Shown here: piece after piece, positions 1-10,200 of the stretch
Numbering within the stretch: the stretch's first letter is position 1
Layout of the letters: every line of letters starts with the position of its first letter
From: Roseibacillus sp.
Lineage (GTDB): Bacteria; Verrucomicrobiota; Verrucomicrobiia; Verrucomicrobiales; Akkermansiaceae
DNA length: 43,895 nucleotides
NCBI GenBank assembly: GCA_002709915.1
Contig: PARF01000024.1
Span: forward strand, 1-43,895
Direction: 5' to 3'
The notes under the pieces: generated by a model
Told to the model about the DNA's origin: nothing
Databases searched by the model: none
The model's input: the letters and a program-made list of their open reading frames with translations, nothing else
Program-made: the position numbers and the translations under genes

Positions 1-333
1 TAGAAGCATCAGGAGCGCTCTGGAATTCCTTCGATCGAGCAATACAAGTCCTGGAGCGAGAAACACGCTTACGAGAATCGCTATAAGGACGAAATCCATG
101 GTGGCTGCCCCATCCCCTGCGACAGAGCCACAGGATAAGTAAACGGCGCCCCCAAGTAACTCTTATTTTTAGCAACCAACCCCTGAGAAACCCCGGATCA
201 AGCTCTTCGGCCCTCGGCAACCAATAGAGCATACCATTATCACATGATAGTGACAGATCCTCCGGTGGACCTTTATTCATCCGGGCCGAGAATGAGCATG
301 ACAGCTTCTTTCCTCCTGGTCAGAGTAGTAGAG

Positions 334-3300
334 ATGGCAAACGTGATCTCCCGGAAATTAAGGACGTCTGCAACACTCTGCGCGGCGCTTATCGCCTTGA
401 TGGTGTCTATGCCAGGACACCTCCAAGGGCAGCAGAAAGACCCTGCCCTCGATCTTTATTACCTCGCGACAGGAGCCTATAACCGGAAGCTCTATCCGGC
501 GGCGATAGGGGGATTCAAGGAATTCCTCCAGAAGCACGGCAATCATACCAAGGCAGACCAGGCCCGACAGGGGCTCGCTCTTAGTCTCTACGCACAGAAA
601 CAATACGCTGAAGCGATTCCCCTGCTGACCGCGCTTCTTTCCAAACCCAATCTGCCGAAAGAGGTTAGCCGGGACCGCATTATCCTGATGCAGGGGCAGT
701 GCCTCCTGCGAAGTGGCCAGAAAGATCAGGCCCGCGAGCATTTCATCAAGGAACAATCCCGCCTCCAGAATACTGTGTATAAGGCTTCTGCGCTGGCTGC
801 GATCTGCGACATCTACTTCGGAAATCGAGATTGGGATCAAGTCAACACGTGGGCGACCCAACTGGCTAAGGCCAAGCTCTCCTCGAATCAAGCGGCCCGG
901 GGCCTTTACCAGCAGGGATTCGCCAACTACCAGCTGAAGAAGTATCACGATGCTGCCGGGATTCTCGAAAAGGTCAGTCCCCTTGAAGCTGACGTGATCT
1001 GGAAAACCAGGGCCTCATACCTCCTCGGCGAGTGTTACACTGTTGTTAAAGACCATGAGAAAGCTGGGCCCGCATTTGAGGCCGCCCTGCCCGGCCTGAA
1101 GGGTTCCGATAAAACGGAGTGCCACTATCGACTCGGAGTCACCAGATTCATCCTCGACGACTGGACCGGGGCTGCGGAGCAGTTCGAAGCCTTCCTGAAA
1201 TCAGAGCCTTCCACCCGTCCTGAGGACCAGAAGAAAGAAAACCCTAAGATCAAGGAGTCTCAGCTCTACATTGGCAGGTGCCTTCTCGAGCAGGGAGAAT
1301 TCAATGAGGCCCGTAAAAGGCTGTCGAAGCTCACTAATCTTGACGGTTCTCTGGGGGCCAGAGCGAACCTCTGGTTTGCACGCGTATTTTCCCGACCGGT
1401 AAATCCCAATTACGACCAGGCTGCTGCTTCCCTTGAGCCCGCGGTCAAGAAATACCAAAACGTCACCCCGGTGAATGACGATCTGCGCTTTGACTATGCC
1501 AATGCACTGATGAGCCGCAACGAGCCCGACTGGAAGACCGCTGCAGAGGCCCTTGGAAGAATCAACGGTGGAGCCTTCGGACAGTTTGCGGAAGTTCTCG
1601 CCCAGAGAGCAACCTGCTACCACAAGCTCGGGGACTATAACAATAGCTTGAACCTTGCCAACGAGCACATCACCAAGTTCAAGGATCATGAGATGGCCGG
1701 AGACACTCGCTTTCTGCGGGCCGAGAACATGTTCCTTCTCAGCCAGGGTGATAATGCGATCGAAGCCTACAGGGAGTTCCTTGCCACCCATAAGGACCAT
1801 TCCAATGCCCTTGCCGCGGCATTCCGGATTGCCCAGATTCATCATCACCAGGGCCGCTGGGATCAATCCCTCGCTTCCGCGGGGCCCCTCCTTGCCAGCA
1901 AGCCGGAAGGCCCCTTATTCGCCCAATTGGCCTTCCTTGTCGGTAACTCACACTTCCAGAAGGAGCAGTGGAAGGAATGTCTCGAACCGCTGGAGGCGTT
2001 CATTGCCACTCGAGTCAAGAAGACCGGGAAAAACAACCAGAGGGTTTCCGCTGAGGCAAACGTCGATACCGCGCTGATCCAGCTAGCCGTCGCGTATGAC
2101 CGCGAAGAAGATTCTGCCAAGGCTCTCGAACATCTGGAAACTCTCACGCGCTTCTACCCTGGCACCACGCCGCACCTTCCTCTCGCTCTTGCAGAACAGG
2201 GGCGGCTCGCCTACGAGCAGGAGGACCTTTCGAAAGCCCGGCAGTCCCTTGAGCGCTTTCTCAACGAGGACAAACAAAACAAGGATCCCTTCAAGAGCGG
2301 GGCTCCTGCTCAAAGGCTCCGGGTAAACTATTTCCTGGGTTGGGTTAATGCCACCGAGAAAAAGCATGAGCCTGCCGTTCTGCACTTCGGGGAGGTGGCT
2401 AAAAATCAGCAGCACGAACTCGCTGCTGATGCAGCACTGCAACAGGGCCTTGCCTACATCCAGCTGGAGCAATTTGACAAGGCTGGAAGTCTCTTCCCTC
2501 AGATTCTTCAACGCTACCCCAAACATGAAAAACTCCAGCGCGTTACCTACTACGCTGGCCTCTCTCTGGCGCGAATGGAAAAATGGGGGCCTGCAGCAAT
2601 TCATCTGCGAAAGGTCGCAGACGCCTGGCCTGACTCTGAATTCGCCGATCAGGCCCTCTATGAATGGGCGTGGTGCGAGCGTAAGCAGAAAAAGGATGCC
2701 GATGCTGCCAAACTCTACGAGAGATTCCTGAACAAGTATCGGGAGAGCTCTCTGGTCGTGAAAGTCCAGAGTGAACTCGCGGAACTAAACCTGAAAAGTG
2801 GCGAGCAAGACATGGTGATCGAACGCCTCACCAAGGCTCTGGCCGCCGTGAAGGAGGAAGCCTTGCAGGAAGACCTCCGCTACCAGCTGGCTACTGCTCA
2901 TTTCAGTAAGGGCGACTATGAGAATTCTGCCGGAATGTTTGAAGAATTACTCATTAAGTATCCCGATTCCAAGCTCAGAGCATCCATGTGCTTTCAAGCT
3001 GGTGAATCCCGTTATAAGCTGAAGGAGACTGTGATCGCCTTGACGCATTTTGCGGAGGGAATGAAGCAGGACAACCTGAAGCCAGTCCTTGCCGAGTCCA
3101 TGCTGATGCGACTCGCGGAGATGCAGAGCAGCACTGCTGATCACCCCAGCGCTTACAAGTCCTACCGCAACTTCATCAACCGCTTTCCCGAAAGCAGGTG
3201 GAAGCGCAACGCCCAGTTTGGATTAGCGTGGTCACTGGAGAATTCTGACAAACCTGGCGAAGCCATCCGCAACTATGCGCCTCTTCTTGAGTCCGACAAG

Positions 3301-3588
3301 GTAGTCGACCTCTGGACGGTCCGGGCCCGGTTCCAGACCGGTGAATGCTATTTCAACATGCAAAAGTATGAGGAAGCGGTGAAGGAGTTTCTGAACGTGG
3401 AAATTCAATATAAAAAGTATCCCGCCTGGCAGGCCAAGGGCATCCTTGAGATTGGTCGTGTTCTTCTCGCCCAGAATAAGCGTGGGGATGCCAAGGAACG
3501 CTTCAAGGATGTCATCACTCGCTACCCCAACGAAAAAGCAGCAATTGTTGCGCGCCAGTATCTTGATCAACTACGCACCAGCGGATAA
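334..3588 (+). CDS. Large secreted tetratricopeptide-repeat protein (YbgF/CpoB/BamD-like TPR arrays)
   Basis: ORF 244..3588. The internal Met at 334 (MANVISRKLRTSATLCAALIALMVSMPGHLQGQQ) gives a good signal peptide. Many TPR-like helix pairs such as AAIGGFKEFLQKHGNHTKADQARQGLALSLYAQKQYAEAI. First gene of a same-strand cluster with exbB/exbD. Confidence 0.85.
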   Translation: MANVISRKLRTSATLCAALIALMVSMPGHLQGQQKDPALDLYYLATGAYNRKLYPAAIGGFKEFLQKHGNHTKADQARQGLALSLYAQKQYAEAIPLLTALLSKPNLPKEVSRDRIILMQGQCLLRSGQKDQAREHFIKEQSRLQNTVYKASALAAICDIYFGNRDWDQVNTWATQLAKAKLSSNQAARGLYQQGFANYQLKKYHDAAGILEKVSPLEADVIWKTRASYLLGECYTVVKDHEKAGPAFEAALPGLKGSDKTECHYRLGVTRFILDDWTGAAEQFEAFLKSEPSTRPEDQKKENPKIKESQLYIGRCLLEQGEFNEARKRLSKLTNLDGSLGARANLWFARVFSRPVNPNYDQAAASLEPAVKKYQNVTPVNDDLRFDYANALMSRNEPDWKTAAEALGRINGGAFGQFAEVLAQRATCYHKLGDYNNSLNLANEHITKFKDHEMAGDTRFLRAENMFLLSQGDNAIEAYREFLATHKDHSNALAAAFRIAQIHHHQGRWDQSLASAGPLLASKPEGPLFAQLAFLVGNSHFQKEQWKECLEPLEAFIATRVKKTGKNNQRVSAEANVDTALIQLAVAYDREEDSAKALEHLETLTRFYPGTTPHLPLALAEQGRLAYEQEDLSKARQSLERFLNEDKQNKDPFKSGAPAQRLRVNYFLGWVNATEKKHEPAVLHFGEVAKNQQHELAADAALQQGLAYIQLEQFDKAGSLFPQILQRYPKHEKLQRVTYYAGLSLARMEKWGPAAIHLRKVADAWPDSEFADQALYEWAWCERKQKKDADAAKLYERFLNKYRESSLVVKVQSELAELNLKSGEQDMVIERLTKALAAVKEEALQEDLRYQLATAHFSKGDYENSAGMFEELLIKYPDSKLRASMCFQAGESRYKLKETVIALTHFAEGMKQDNLKPVLAESMLMRLAEMQSSTADHPSAYKSYRNFINRFPESRWKRNAQFGLAWSLENSDKPGEAIRNYAPLLESDKVVDLWTVRARFQTGECYFNMQKYEEAVKEFLNVEIQYKKYPAWQAKGILEIGRVLLAQNKRGDAKERFKDVITRYPNEKAAIVARQYLDQLRTSG

Positions 3589-3618
3589 CCGAAAACCCCT
3601 CAATCAATCAGATTTCCC

Positions 3619-4386
3619 ATGACCAACTACACTACCAACCAATCTTGGAAAAAAGCTTTGGGCATCGCCGCCCTTTTCCTCATGGCCCTCACCACCTCGC
3701 TTCTCGCAGCAGAGGCCGGAGCAGATTCAGGCGTGGAAAAAGAAACCATGTTTTCTCTTATCAAAAAAGGGGGCCCAATCATGATCCCTCTCGGGATTGC
3801 CTCCATCATTGCGCTGGCCTTGGCCCTCGAACGCTTTATTTCCCTGCGGCGCGACAGGGTGCTACCTGACGGATTCCTCAGCGGTCTGGGGAACGCCTGG
3901 GATTCAGATCCTTCCGGGCAGACCGCAGAGCAGTATTGCGAGCAGAGCACGGGAAGCGCAGGACATGTTTTCAAGGCCGGTCTCCAGTGGCGAGATTCGG
4001 GCCATGAAGCAGTCGCCAAGGCCATCGAAGATGCTGGTATCCGTGAGGCAGACAAACTCAAGAGAAGCCTGCGTGGACTATCGATCATTGCTGCTGTTTC
4101 ACCCCTCCTCGGCCTTCTTGGCACTGTCTACGGGATGATCGACGCCTTTCAGCGCACTTCCCAGAGCGGCGGAGCCGCAAAAACCGCGGACCTTGCCACC
4201 GGAATTTATGAAGCCCTTGTGACGACAGCAGCAGGCCTCACCATCGCCATCCCGACTCTGCTGCTCTACCAGTTTCTGCAATCCAGGGTGGATAAGATCA
4301 TCGATCACATCGACGAAGTCGGAACCGACTTCATTGTCAACCACGCCAGAAAGAACAGCACTTCCACCGGTCCCGCAACATCCTAG
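3619..4386 (+). CDS. MotA/TolQ/ExbB proton channel family protein
   Basis: Motifs MIPLGIASIIALALALERF, LRGLSIIAAVSPLLGLLGTVYGMIDAFQ and ATGIYEALVTTAAGLTIAIPTLLLYQFL are typical of ExbB/TolQ. Confidence 0.95.
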   Translation: MTNYTTNQSWKKALGIAALFLMALTTSLLAAEAGADSGVEKETMFSLIKKGGPIMIPLGIASIIALALALERFISLRRDRVLPDGFLSGLGNAWDSDPSGQTAEQYCEQSTGSAGHVFKAGLQWRDSGHEAVAKAIEDAGIREADKLKRSLRGLSIIAAVSPLLGLLGTVYGMIDAFQRTSQSGGAAKTADLATGIYEALVTTAAGLTIAIPTLLLYQFLQSRVDKIIDHIDEVGTDFIVNHARKNSTSTGPATS

Positions 4387-4412
4387 GGATCAAAGACTAC
4401 CTAACTGAATCC

Positions 4413-4829
4413 ATGAGAATCCGAAGCAGGGACAACGAACAGGGTGAGATCATCAACATCTCAAGCATGATAGACGTCATGTTCATCCTCATCATTTTCT
4501 TTCTGGTTACCACTACCTTCAAAGAGGAAGAGGTCGATCACCTCGTCAAGCTTCCCGTGGAATCCCGTAATCAGTCGCTCACCCAGACTGCAGGAAACCT
4601 GATCAAGGTCAATATCCGGGATAATGGAGCTTATGTCGTGATGGGGCAGGCGGTGACTGAGGAAAAATTGACTGAGTGGATGCAGGAGGAGCGCGAAAAA
4701 AAACCTGAGATCAAGGTTCTCGTTCGTTGCGACAAGGAATCCAAGCACCTCTACCTCGCTAACGTGATGTCTATCTGTCGATTTGTGGGAGTTCCGGAGG
4801 CAAATATTGCGGTGCGGACTGAGAAGTAG
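4413..4829 (+). CDS. ExbD/TolR biopolymer transport protein
   Basis: Single TM with conserved Asp (ISSMIDVMFILIIFFLVTTTF), 138 aa, immediately downstream of the exbB homolog. Confidence 0.95.
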   Translation: MRIRSRDNEQGEIINISSMIDVMFILIIFFLVTTTFKEEEVDHLVKLPVESRNQSLTQTAGNLIKVNIRDNGAYVVMGQAVTEEKLTEWMQEEREKKPEIKVLVRCDKESKHLYLANVMSICRFVGVPEANIAVRTEK

Positions 4830-4841
4830 TGAGACCGGATT

Positions 4842-7250
4842 ATGAGCGACCAGCAGCCCATCCCCCAATCAGCGCACAAACAACAGCAAGATTACCTCCC
4901 CGGGGATATCAGAGAAGATCCTAACCCAGATCGGATGATTCTCGGGGTCACCAGGAAGCAGCGCTTCCGTCTCTATTTCTGGCTGGCAGCGGTTCTCGTT
5001 TCTGCATTTTTCCTCTGGTCTCTCTTTTATCTCAGGCCCGACCGCTGGTATACCTATACGGATCAGGTTGCCTTTAATCAGGTCGCCCGCGATGTGACCC
5101 CCGGATATGTCATATGGGAGAAGGCGGAGCCTGCCGGAAGCGGGTTCGGACCGGAAGAAGACATCGCTACTCCTGTGATCTCCTCGAATGGGGCACGCAT
5201 GATCTACAGCTCTGGGAAAGACGATGGCAACGCCAACCTCTTTTTGCGGGAATGGGACGGTAACGACTGGAAGAACCCTCGGCCCATGCGCGCTCTTAAC
5301 AGCGCCTTCCATGAGATATCGCCCTCACTGAGCGGCGATGGAGAACTGCTCTATTTCAGCAGCGACCGCCCCGGTGGACAGGGTGGATTCGATATCTGGG
5401 TCGCGAAGTGGGATGGCGCCGAATACGCATGGCCGCTCCCTCTGACACCACGGGTAAACACCCCCTTCGATGAAATCGACCCTGATATCGCTCCAGATAA
5501 CCTCGTTCTTTACTTCGCTTCCAATCAACCTCGCCGCGCGACTGACACCTCCGAAAAAGTAGCGGCAATGCTCGAAAACGTCGAAGACCGCAAGGGTAAC
5601 TTTGACCTCTACTCCGCCGACAAGGCTGGCGAGACTACCTTTGACCTCATCGTCGAGCGTCAGTTGAGCATGCTCTACTCGCTGCGAGAAAGTGCGCTTG
5701 CGGACCCCGAGGTCATGTCCAAGTTAGGCGGAAGCAAGCAAACTGAGAGCGCCGTCGACAAGGGTCTTGCCTTCCTCGCGGCTACTCAGGAAGAGGATGG
5801 TCGATGGGATATAGGTAAGTCTGGTGGGCAGAGCGGACACGACCAGGCAGCCACTGCCTTCGCTTTGCTCGCCTTCTACGGCCGAGGAGAAGTCCACGAT
5901 GAGGAATGTAAGTATCAAGATACCGTTAAAGGCGGGATCGAGTGGCTGGTCGGACAGCAGAACGGAGCAACCGGAGACCTTAGAGGCGCCAAACCAAGAA
6001 GTAACGCTATGTATGATCATGGGATTGCATCTCTCGCAGTGATCGAAGCGTATGGCGTGACCAAGGACGCAACGTTGCGCCCCAAGGCTCAGGCAGCCAT
6101 CGACTTTATCAGCGAGACCCAGCACGAGGGAGGCGGATGGCGCTATAGTCCAAATCAGGCCGGTGACCTTTCAGTCACCGGCTGGTACATCATGGCTCTT
6201 GCAAGTGCCGAAATGTCCGGACTCATCGTCCCGGACAAGACCATGGACGGAGCAACGAAGTTCCTCGACAGTGTCAGTCATGGTAAAAACAAGGGTGCTT
6301 ACGGTTATACTGGCGCGAGCGGAGGAACAGCGGCACTTAATGCAGCAGGGTTTTTCTGCTCCCAACTTCTCGGGCGATCCTCGAACACTGCCAAAGCGTA
6401 TGAATCTTCTGCCATCGTGGACCGTCAGGGTTTCAAACTGGAAGATATTTATCACGCCTACTACGGCAGCGTAGCCTCTTATCAGCATCAGGGACCAGCA
6501 TGGCGGAAGTGGATGGAAAAAATGCATTCAGGCTTCGTGAAATCTCAGAATCCCGATGGATCCTGGAAGACCGGTGGTGGACACGGCAGGCAGATGGGCG
6601 GGGTCATCGTTACTGCCTTGGTAACGCTGTGCCTGGAGGCACATTATCGCTACAGTCCCCTTTATGGACTGGGTTGGGAGCCAGACGCCGATGGCCCTAC
6701 GGGCACCAGCAGAGACCTTGCTGAGCTCGCCGAGACCCCCCTCTTCCGTCATGCCAGATTCCTCGAGGATGTCAGTTCCCCAGCCAACGATACTGGCCCC
6801 GTACTGACCGATCATGGTGACTTTCTCTATTTCGCCTCGGAACGAGGTAGTGGAGAGGGGGGATCGGATCTCTGGCGATCTCGCCTCGGGCGAACAGAGG
6901 CAAATAAGTATGGCCAGCCAAGCAACCTGGGGCCCGAGATCAACGGGGATGGCGATGAGACAAACCCTGCCGTTCGCAACGCCGGGTTCCACCTCCTCTT
7001 CAATTCCGATCGGGCCGACAACGGAAATGCACTTTACAGCGCTCGGAGCAAGCGCGTGGTGCGCCGTTTCGATCTTACCAAGATGCCGGACATGAACTGG
7101 ATCATGGGTAACCTCCTCTGGATTATTCTCCTCGTTACTTCTCTTACAGGCTTTGTCTGGCTCACCAGACGAGCCCTGTCAGCAGGCAAGCAAGCAGATT
7201 CCGCCCGCCTCCCTGAAGATCTGCCACCTGATCCAGCCTCCTCGCCCTAA
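4842..7250 (+). CDS. Membrane-anchored PD40 (TolB-like) beta-propeller protein with inserted squalene-cyclase/prenyltransferase-like alpha/alpha toroid
   Basis: N-terminal TM (FRLYFWLAAVLVSAFFLWSLFYL). PD40 repeats such as HEISPSLSGDGELLYFSSDRPGGQGGFDIWVAKWDG, then toroid-type repeats (AVDKGLAFLAATQEEDGRWD, FVKSQNPDGSWKTGGG), then further PD40 repeats (GPVLTDHGDFLYFASERGSGEGGSDLW) and a C-terminal TM. Confidence 0.85.
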   Translation: MSDQQPIPQSAHKQQQDYLPGDIREDPNPDRMILGVTRKQRFRLYFWLAAVLVSAFFLWSLFYLRPDRWYTYTDQVAFNQVARDVTPGYVIWEKAEPAGSGFGPEEDIATPVISSNGARMIYSSGKDDGNANLFLREWDGNDWKNPRPMRALNSAFHEISPSLSGDGELLYFSSDRPGGQGGFDIWVAKWDGAEYAWPLPLTPRVNTPFDEIDPDIAPDNLVLYFASNQPRRATDTSEKVAAMLENVEDRKGNFDLYSADKAGETTFDLIVERQLSMLYSLRESALADPEVMSKLGGSKQTESAVDKGLAFLAATQEEDGRWDIGKSGGQSGHDQAATAFALLAFYGRGEVHDEECKYQDTVKGGIEWLVGQQNGATGDLRGAKPRSNAMYDHGIASLAVIEAYGVTKDATLRPKAQAAIDFISETQHEGGGWRYSPNQAGDLSVTGWYIMALASAEMSGLIVPDKTMDGATKFLDSVSHGKNKGAYGYTGASGGTAALNAAGFFCSQLLGRSSNTAKAYESSAIVDRQGFKLEDIYHAYYGSVASYQHQGPAWRKWMEKMHSGFVKSQNPDGSWKTGGGHGRQMGGVIVTALVTLCLEAHYRYSPLYGLGWEPDADGPTGTSRDLAELAETPLFRHARFLEDVSSPANDTGPVLTDHGDFLYFASERGSGEGGSDLWRSRLGRTEANKYGQPSNLGPEINGDGDETNPAVRNAGFHLLFNSDRADNGNALYSARSKRVVRRFDLTKMPDMNWIMGNLLWIILLVTSLTGFVWLTRRALSAGKQADSARLPEDLPPDPASSP

Positions 7251-7259
7251 CGCAGGCAG

Positions 7260-10200
7260 ATGGCCATGTCCGAACCAGAAAAACAAAGATCCGAAGAGGT
7301 CCCGGTAAGTAAGGCGCGTTGGCTCCTGCCGCTTGCCTCGCTTGCGGTGATGCTTGGAATCGGCCTCCTTCTCCACGGAAAACTACGGGACGAAATCTGG
7401 TCTTACTTCACGGACGATCAGGGAACCCGTGTGGAAGTTCAGGACGGTAAGGAGCGATATATCCTCTGGCAGGACCCCAGGCAGAACCTCTTTGAAGAAC
7501 AAGGATCCACCGTGGGGCCGGATCCCGTCAACCAGGCCTCGGAACGCCTTGAGGCGGCCTTCTCTCCTGATGGTATCAGGATGATTCTTGTCCGCAACGA
7601 TCCCGAGACTAATCGGGCCGACCTCTACCAGTCGACCTGGAACGGAAGAATCTGGACGCGTCCTGCCGGCATGGCATCCCTCAATACCGCATCCAACGAG
7701 CGAGGCCCCGCCTTCTCCCACGACGGAAAATATCTCTATTTCAGCTCTGACCGCGAGGGCGGTCAAGGAGGTGATGATATCTACGTGGCGCGCTGGGATG
7801 GCCACAAATGGACAGGGGTCATGGCCCTCGGAACCACGATCAACTCCCCTGCCCGGGAAACTGGACCCGCTCCCACCGCTGACGGTAAGCGACTATACTT
7901 TTCCTCCAACCGCGCTGGTGGAAATGATATTTTCGTGGCGCAGCGCCTAGAGGAGGCACCCCTCCTCGTTTCGAAACCTGATGGAGAGCAGGCTCTGGAA
8001 GCCGACAGCGAGAGAGCTTCAGCACAGACGAAGAATACCTTAAGGGACTCGGCGGCCCCGCCACTTCCCCAGTTCGGAAACGCAAACGCAGCCGGCAATC
8101 TCAACTCCAGTGCCGAGGACCTTCAGACCGCCCTTACACAGCAAGGAGATCATGTCTTTCTCGCCTCGGACCGTGACCGTAGTAATGAAATCGGATTCGG
8201 GGTCTATTTCAGTCGTGTCATCGATGGGGAAGCTCTTCCCCCGGAGCGGGTCGATCTGTATCTGAATGAGGGAAATGTTACCGATCCTGCGGTCCGGATG
8301 GAAGGGTTTGATCTCCTTTTCAGCACGAAGCCCGAAGTTGAATCTGGGAACGCGGGGTTCAAGCTCTACCGTTCCACCACACGGGAGGTAGTTGGCTACA
8401 CCAGTCTTGAGCGGTGGGAATCCTTCAAGGAGCTCATGGAGGACATCGGGTGGTGGATCCTCCTTGGCCTTCTTGCCCTTGCCGCTCTTCCCTACCTTCT
8501 GGAAAGCTGGCAGGACCTCACCAATCTCTTTCATAAGTGTCTTGCCGGCTCGGCTGCAGTCCATCTCGTCATTCTCCTGCTTCTCATGGTCTGGCTCATC
8601 GCAAAGGAGGTAGGAGGTGAGGAGCCTCAATCACCAGAAATCACAGTCAGTATAGAGGCCCTCATGGAGGAGGAAATTGCTCTTGAAAGCGAACCCGAAC
8701 AGGCCGAAATCGCAGAGACCAGGGAACTCGTAATGACGGAGAAGTTCGAAAGCGACTTTAAGATTCCAGTCTTTAGACCAGAGGAAAACACCAAGGTGGT
8801 GCCCGTTGTAACGCAAACCTCCCGTTCTTCTCTGGTTCCAAGTGTTCGTCCCTCCAGACTCAACGAATCCGAATCCGAACAGGAGCAGACTCAGCCCACC
8901 AAGGAACTCAGCGTTCTGACCGCTCTGCCCGAGACCTTTCTCCCTGAGCCTGAAGACCCGACCCTTGAGGAGGAACAGGGGACCGACCAGCAACTCGCGG
9001 AAAAGCCCGCAGATCCCGCGGATGCAGAGTTCAAGCCCACGGAATCACTGGATCAGGTGCAACCTGAGCAAGCCAGAGAGCGCGCCATCGCGGACACCGC
9101 AGTCGAAAACGAGTCCGAGGTAAGGGATGTCTCTCAACCCGATGCGGCGCCAGAGACTACCGACACCGGTGGCGACACCGTCAATCCACATCGCGGCCTC
9201 GAAGCCCTTGGGGTTCCTCCCGAACTCGATGGAGCCGGCGACGCGATCACCAACCTGCTCAACCTCCCCGGAGATGGTCAGACCAATGATCCTCTCCTTC
9301 CTGATAAGCTGGCAACCCCCAAGAATGATCTCGATGCCCGGGCTATCACCAAGCTCATGACCAAGCGCCGGGGGAGACCATCGCCTGAGACCATCGAACA
9401 ACTGGGAGGTTCAGATGCCACCGAGCGCGCCATTGGCGCCGCTTTGGAATGGCTTGCCCGCAATCAGGAGGGAGATGGCCGCTGGGACATGCGCAAACAT
9501 GGAGCCAATGGAGACTTCGATACCGCGGGAGCCGGACTGGCTCTCCTCTGTTTCTACGGCTGGGGAGAAACACACAACAAGGGAGGAAAGTATCAGGACA
9601 ACGTCAAGCGAGCCCTAGAGTGGCTTCTCAAGCAGCAGAAGGAAGATGGAGATCTACGGGGAGGAGGACGGATGTATTGCCATGGGATTGCGGCCATCGC
9701 TCTTTGCGAAGCCTATGGGTTTACCAAGGATCCGAAGCTGAAGGAGCCTGCCGAGAGGGCTATCGCGCTTATCGTCGCATCACAGAGCCCCAGCAAAGGT
9801 GGGTGGCGCTACAATCCTGCCAATTCACAGGGCAAGCCGAGTGACGACTCTGATCTTTCCGTGACCGCCTGGCAGTATATGGCTCTGCACAGCGCGCGCC
9901 TCGCAGGGCTGGAAGTTTCCGACGAACCCTTCATAGGAGCCCAGAAATACATGACCTCGGTGTCCTCCGGAACACATGGCGGACTCTATGCTTACACGGG
10001 AGGAGGCCCCAACCCCGCCATGACCGCCAGTGGGATGTTCTGCCGGCAGCTGGACCTCGTTCCTCCTACAGACCCCCGCATGGCTGAGGGCGCCGAATAC
10101 CTTGGGCGTCACAAGTTCAACAACAATCCGGATTACTATTACGTCTACTACGCGACCTTGGCTCTCTACCAACATCAGGGGCCTGTCTGGAAGGAATGGA

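Noticed and set aside
1-243. Short open frames at the left edge that could be a truncated gene end
   Set aside because: More than one frame gives a plausible C-terminal peptide (for example ...SIEQYKSWSEKHAYENRYKDEIHGGCPIPCDRATG), but a stop at 1-3 blocks that frame and the neighbouring gene cannot be seen.
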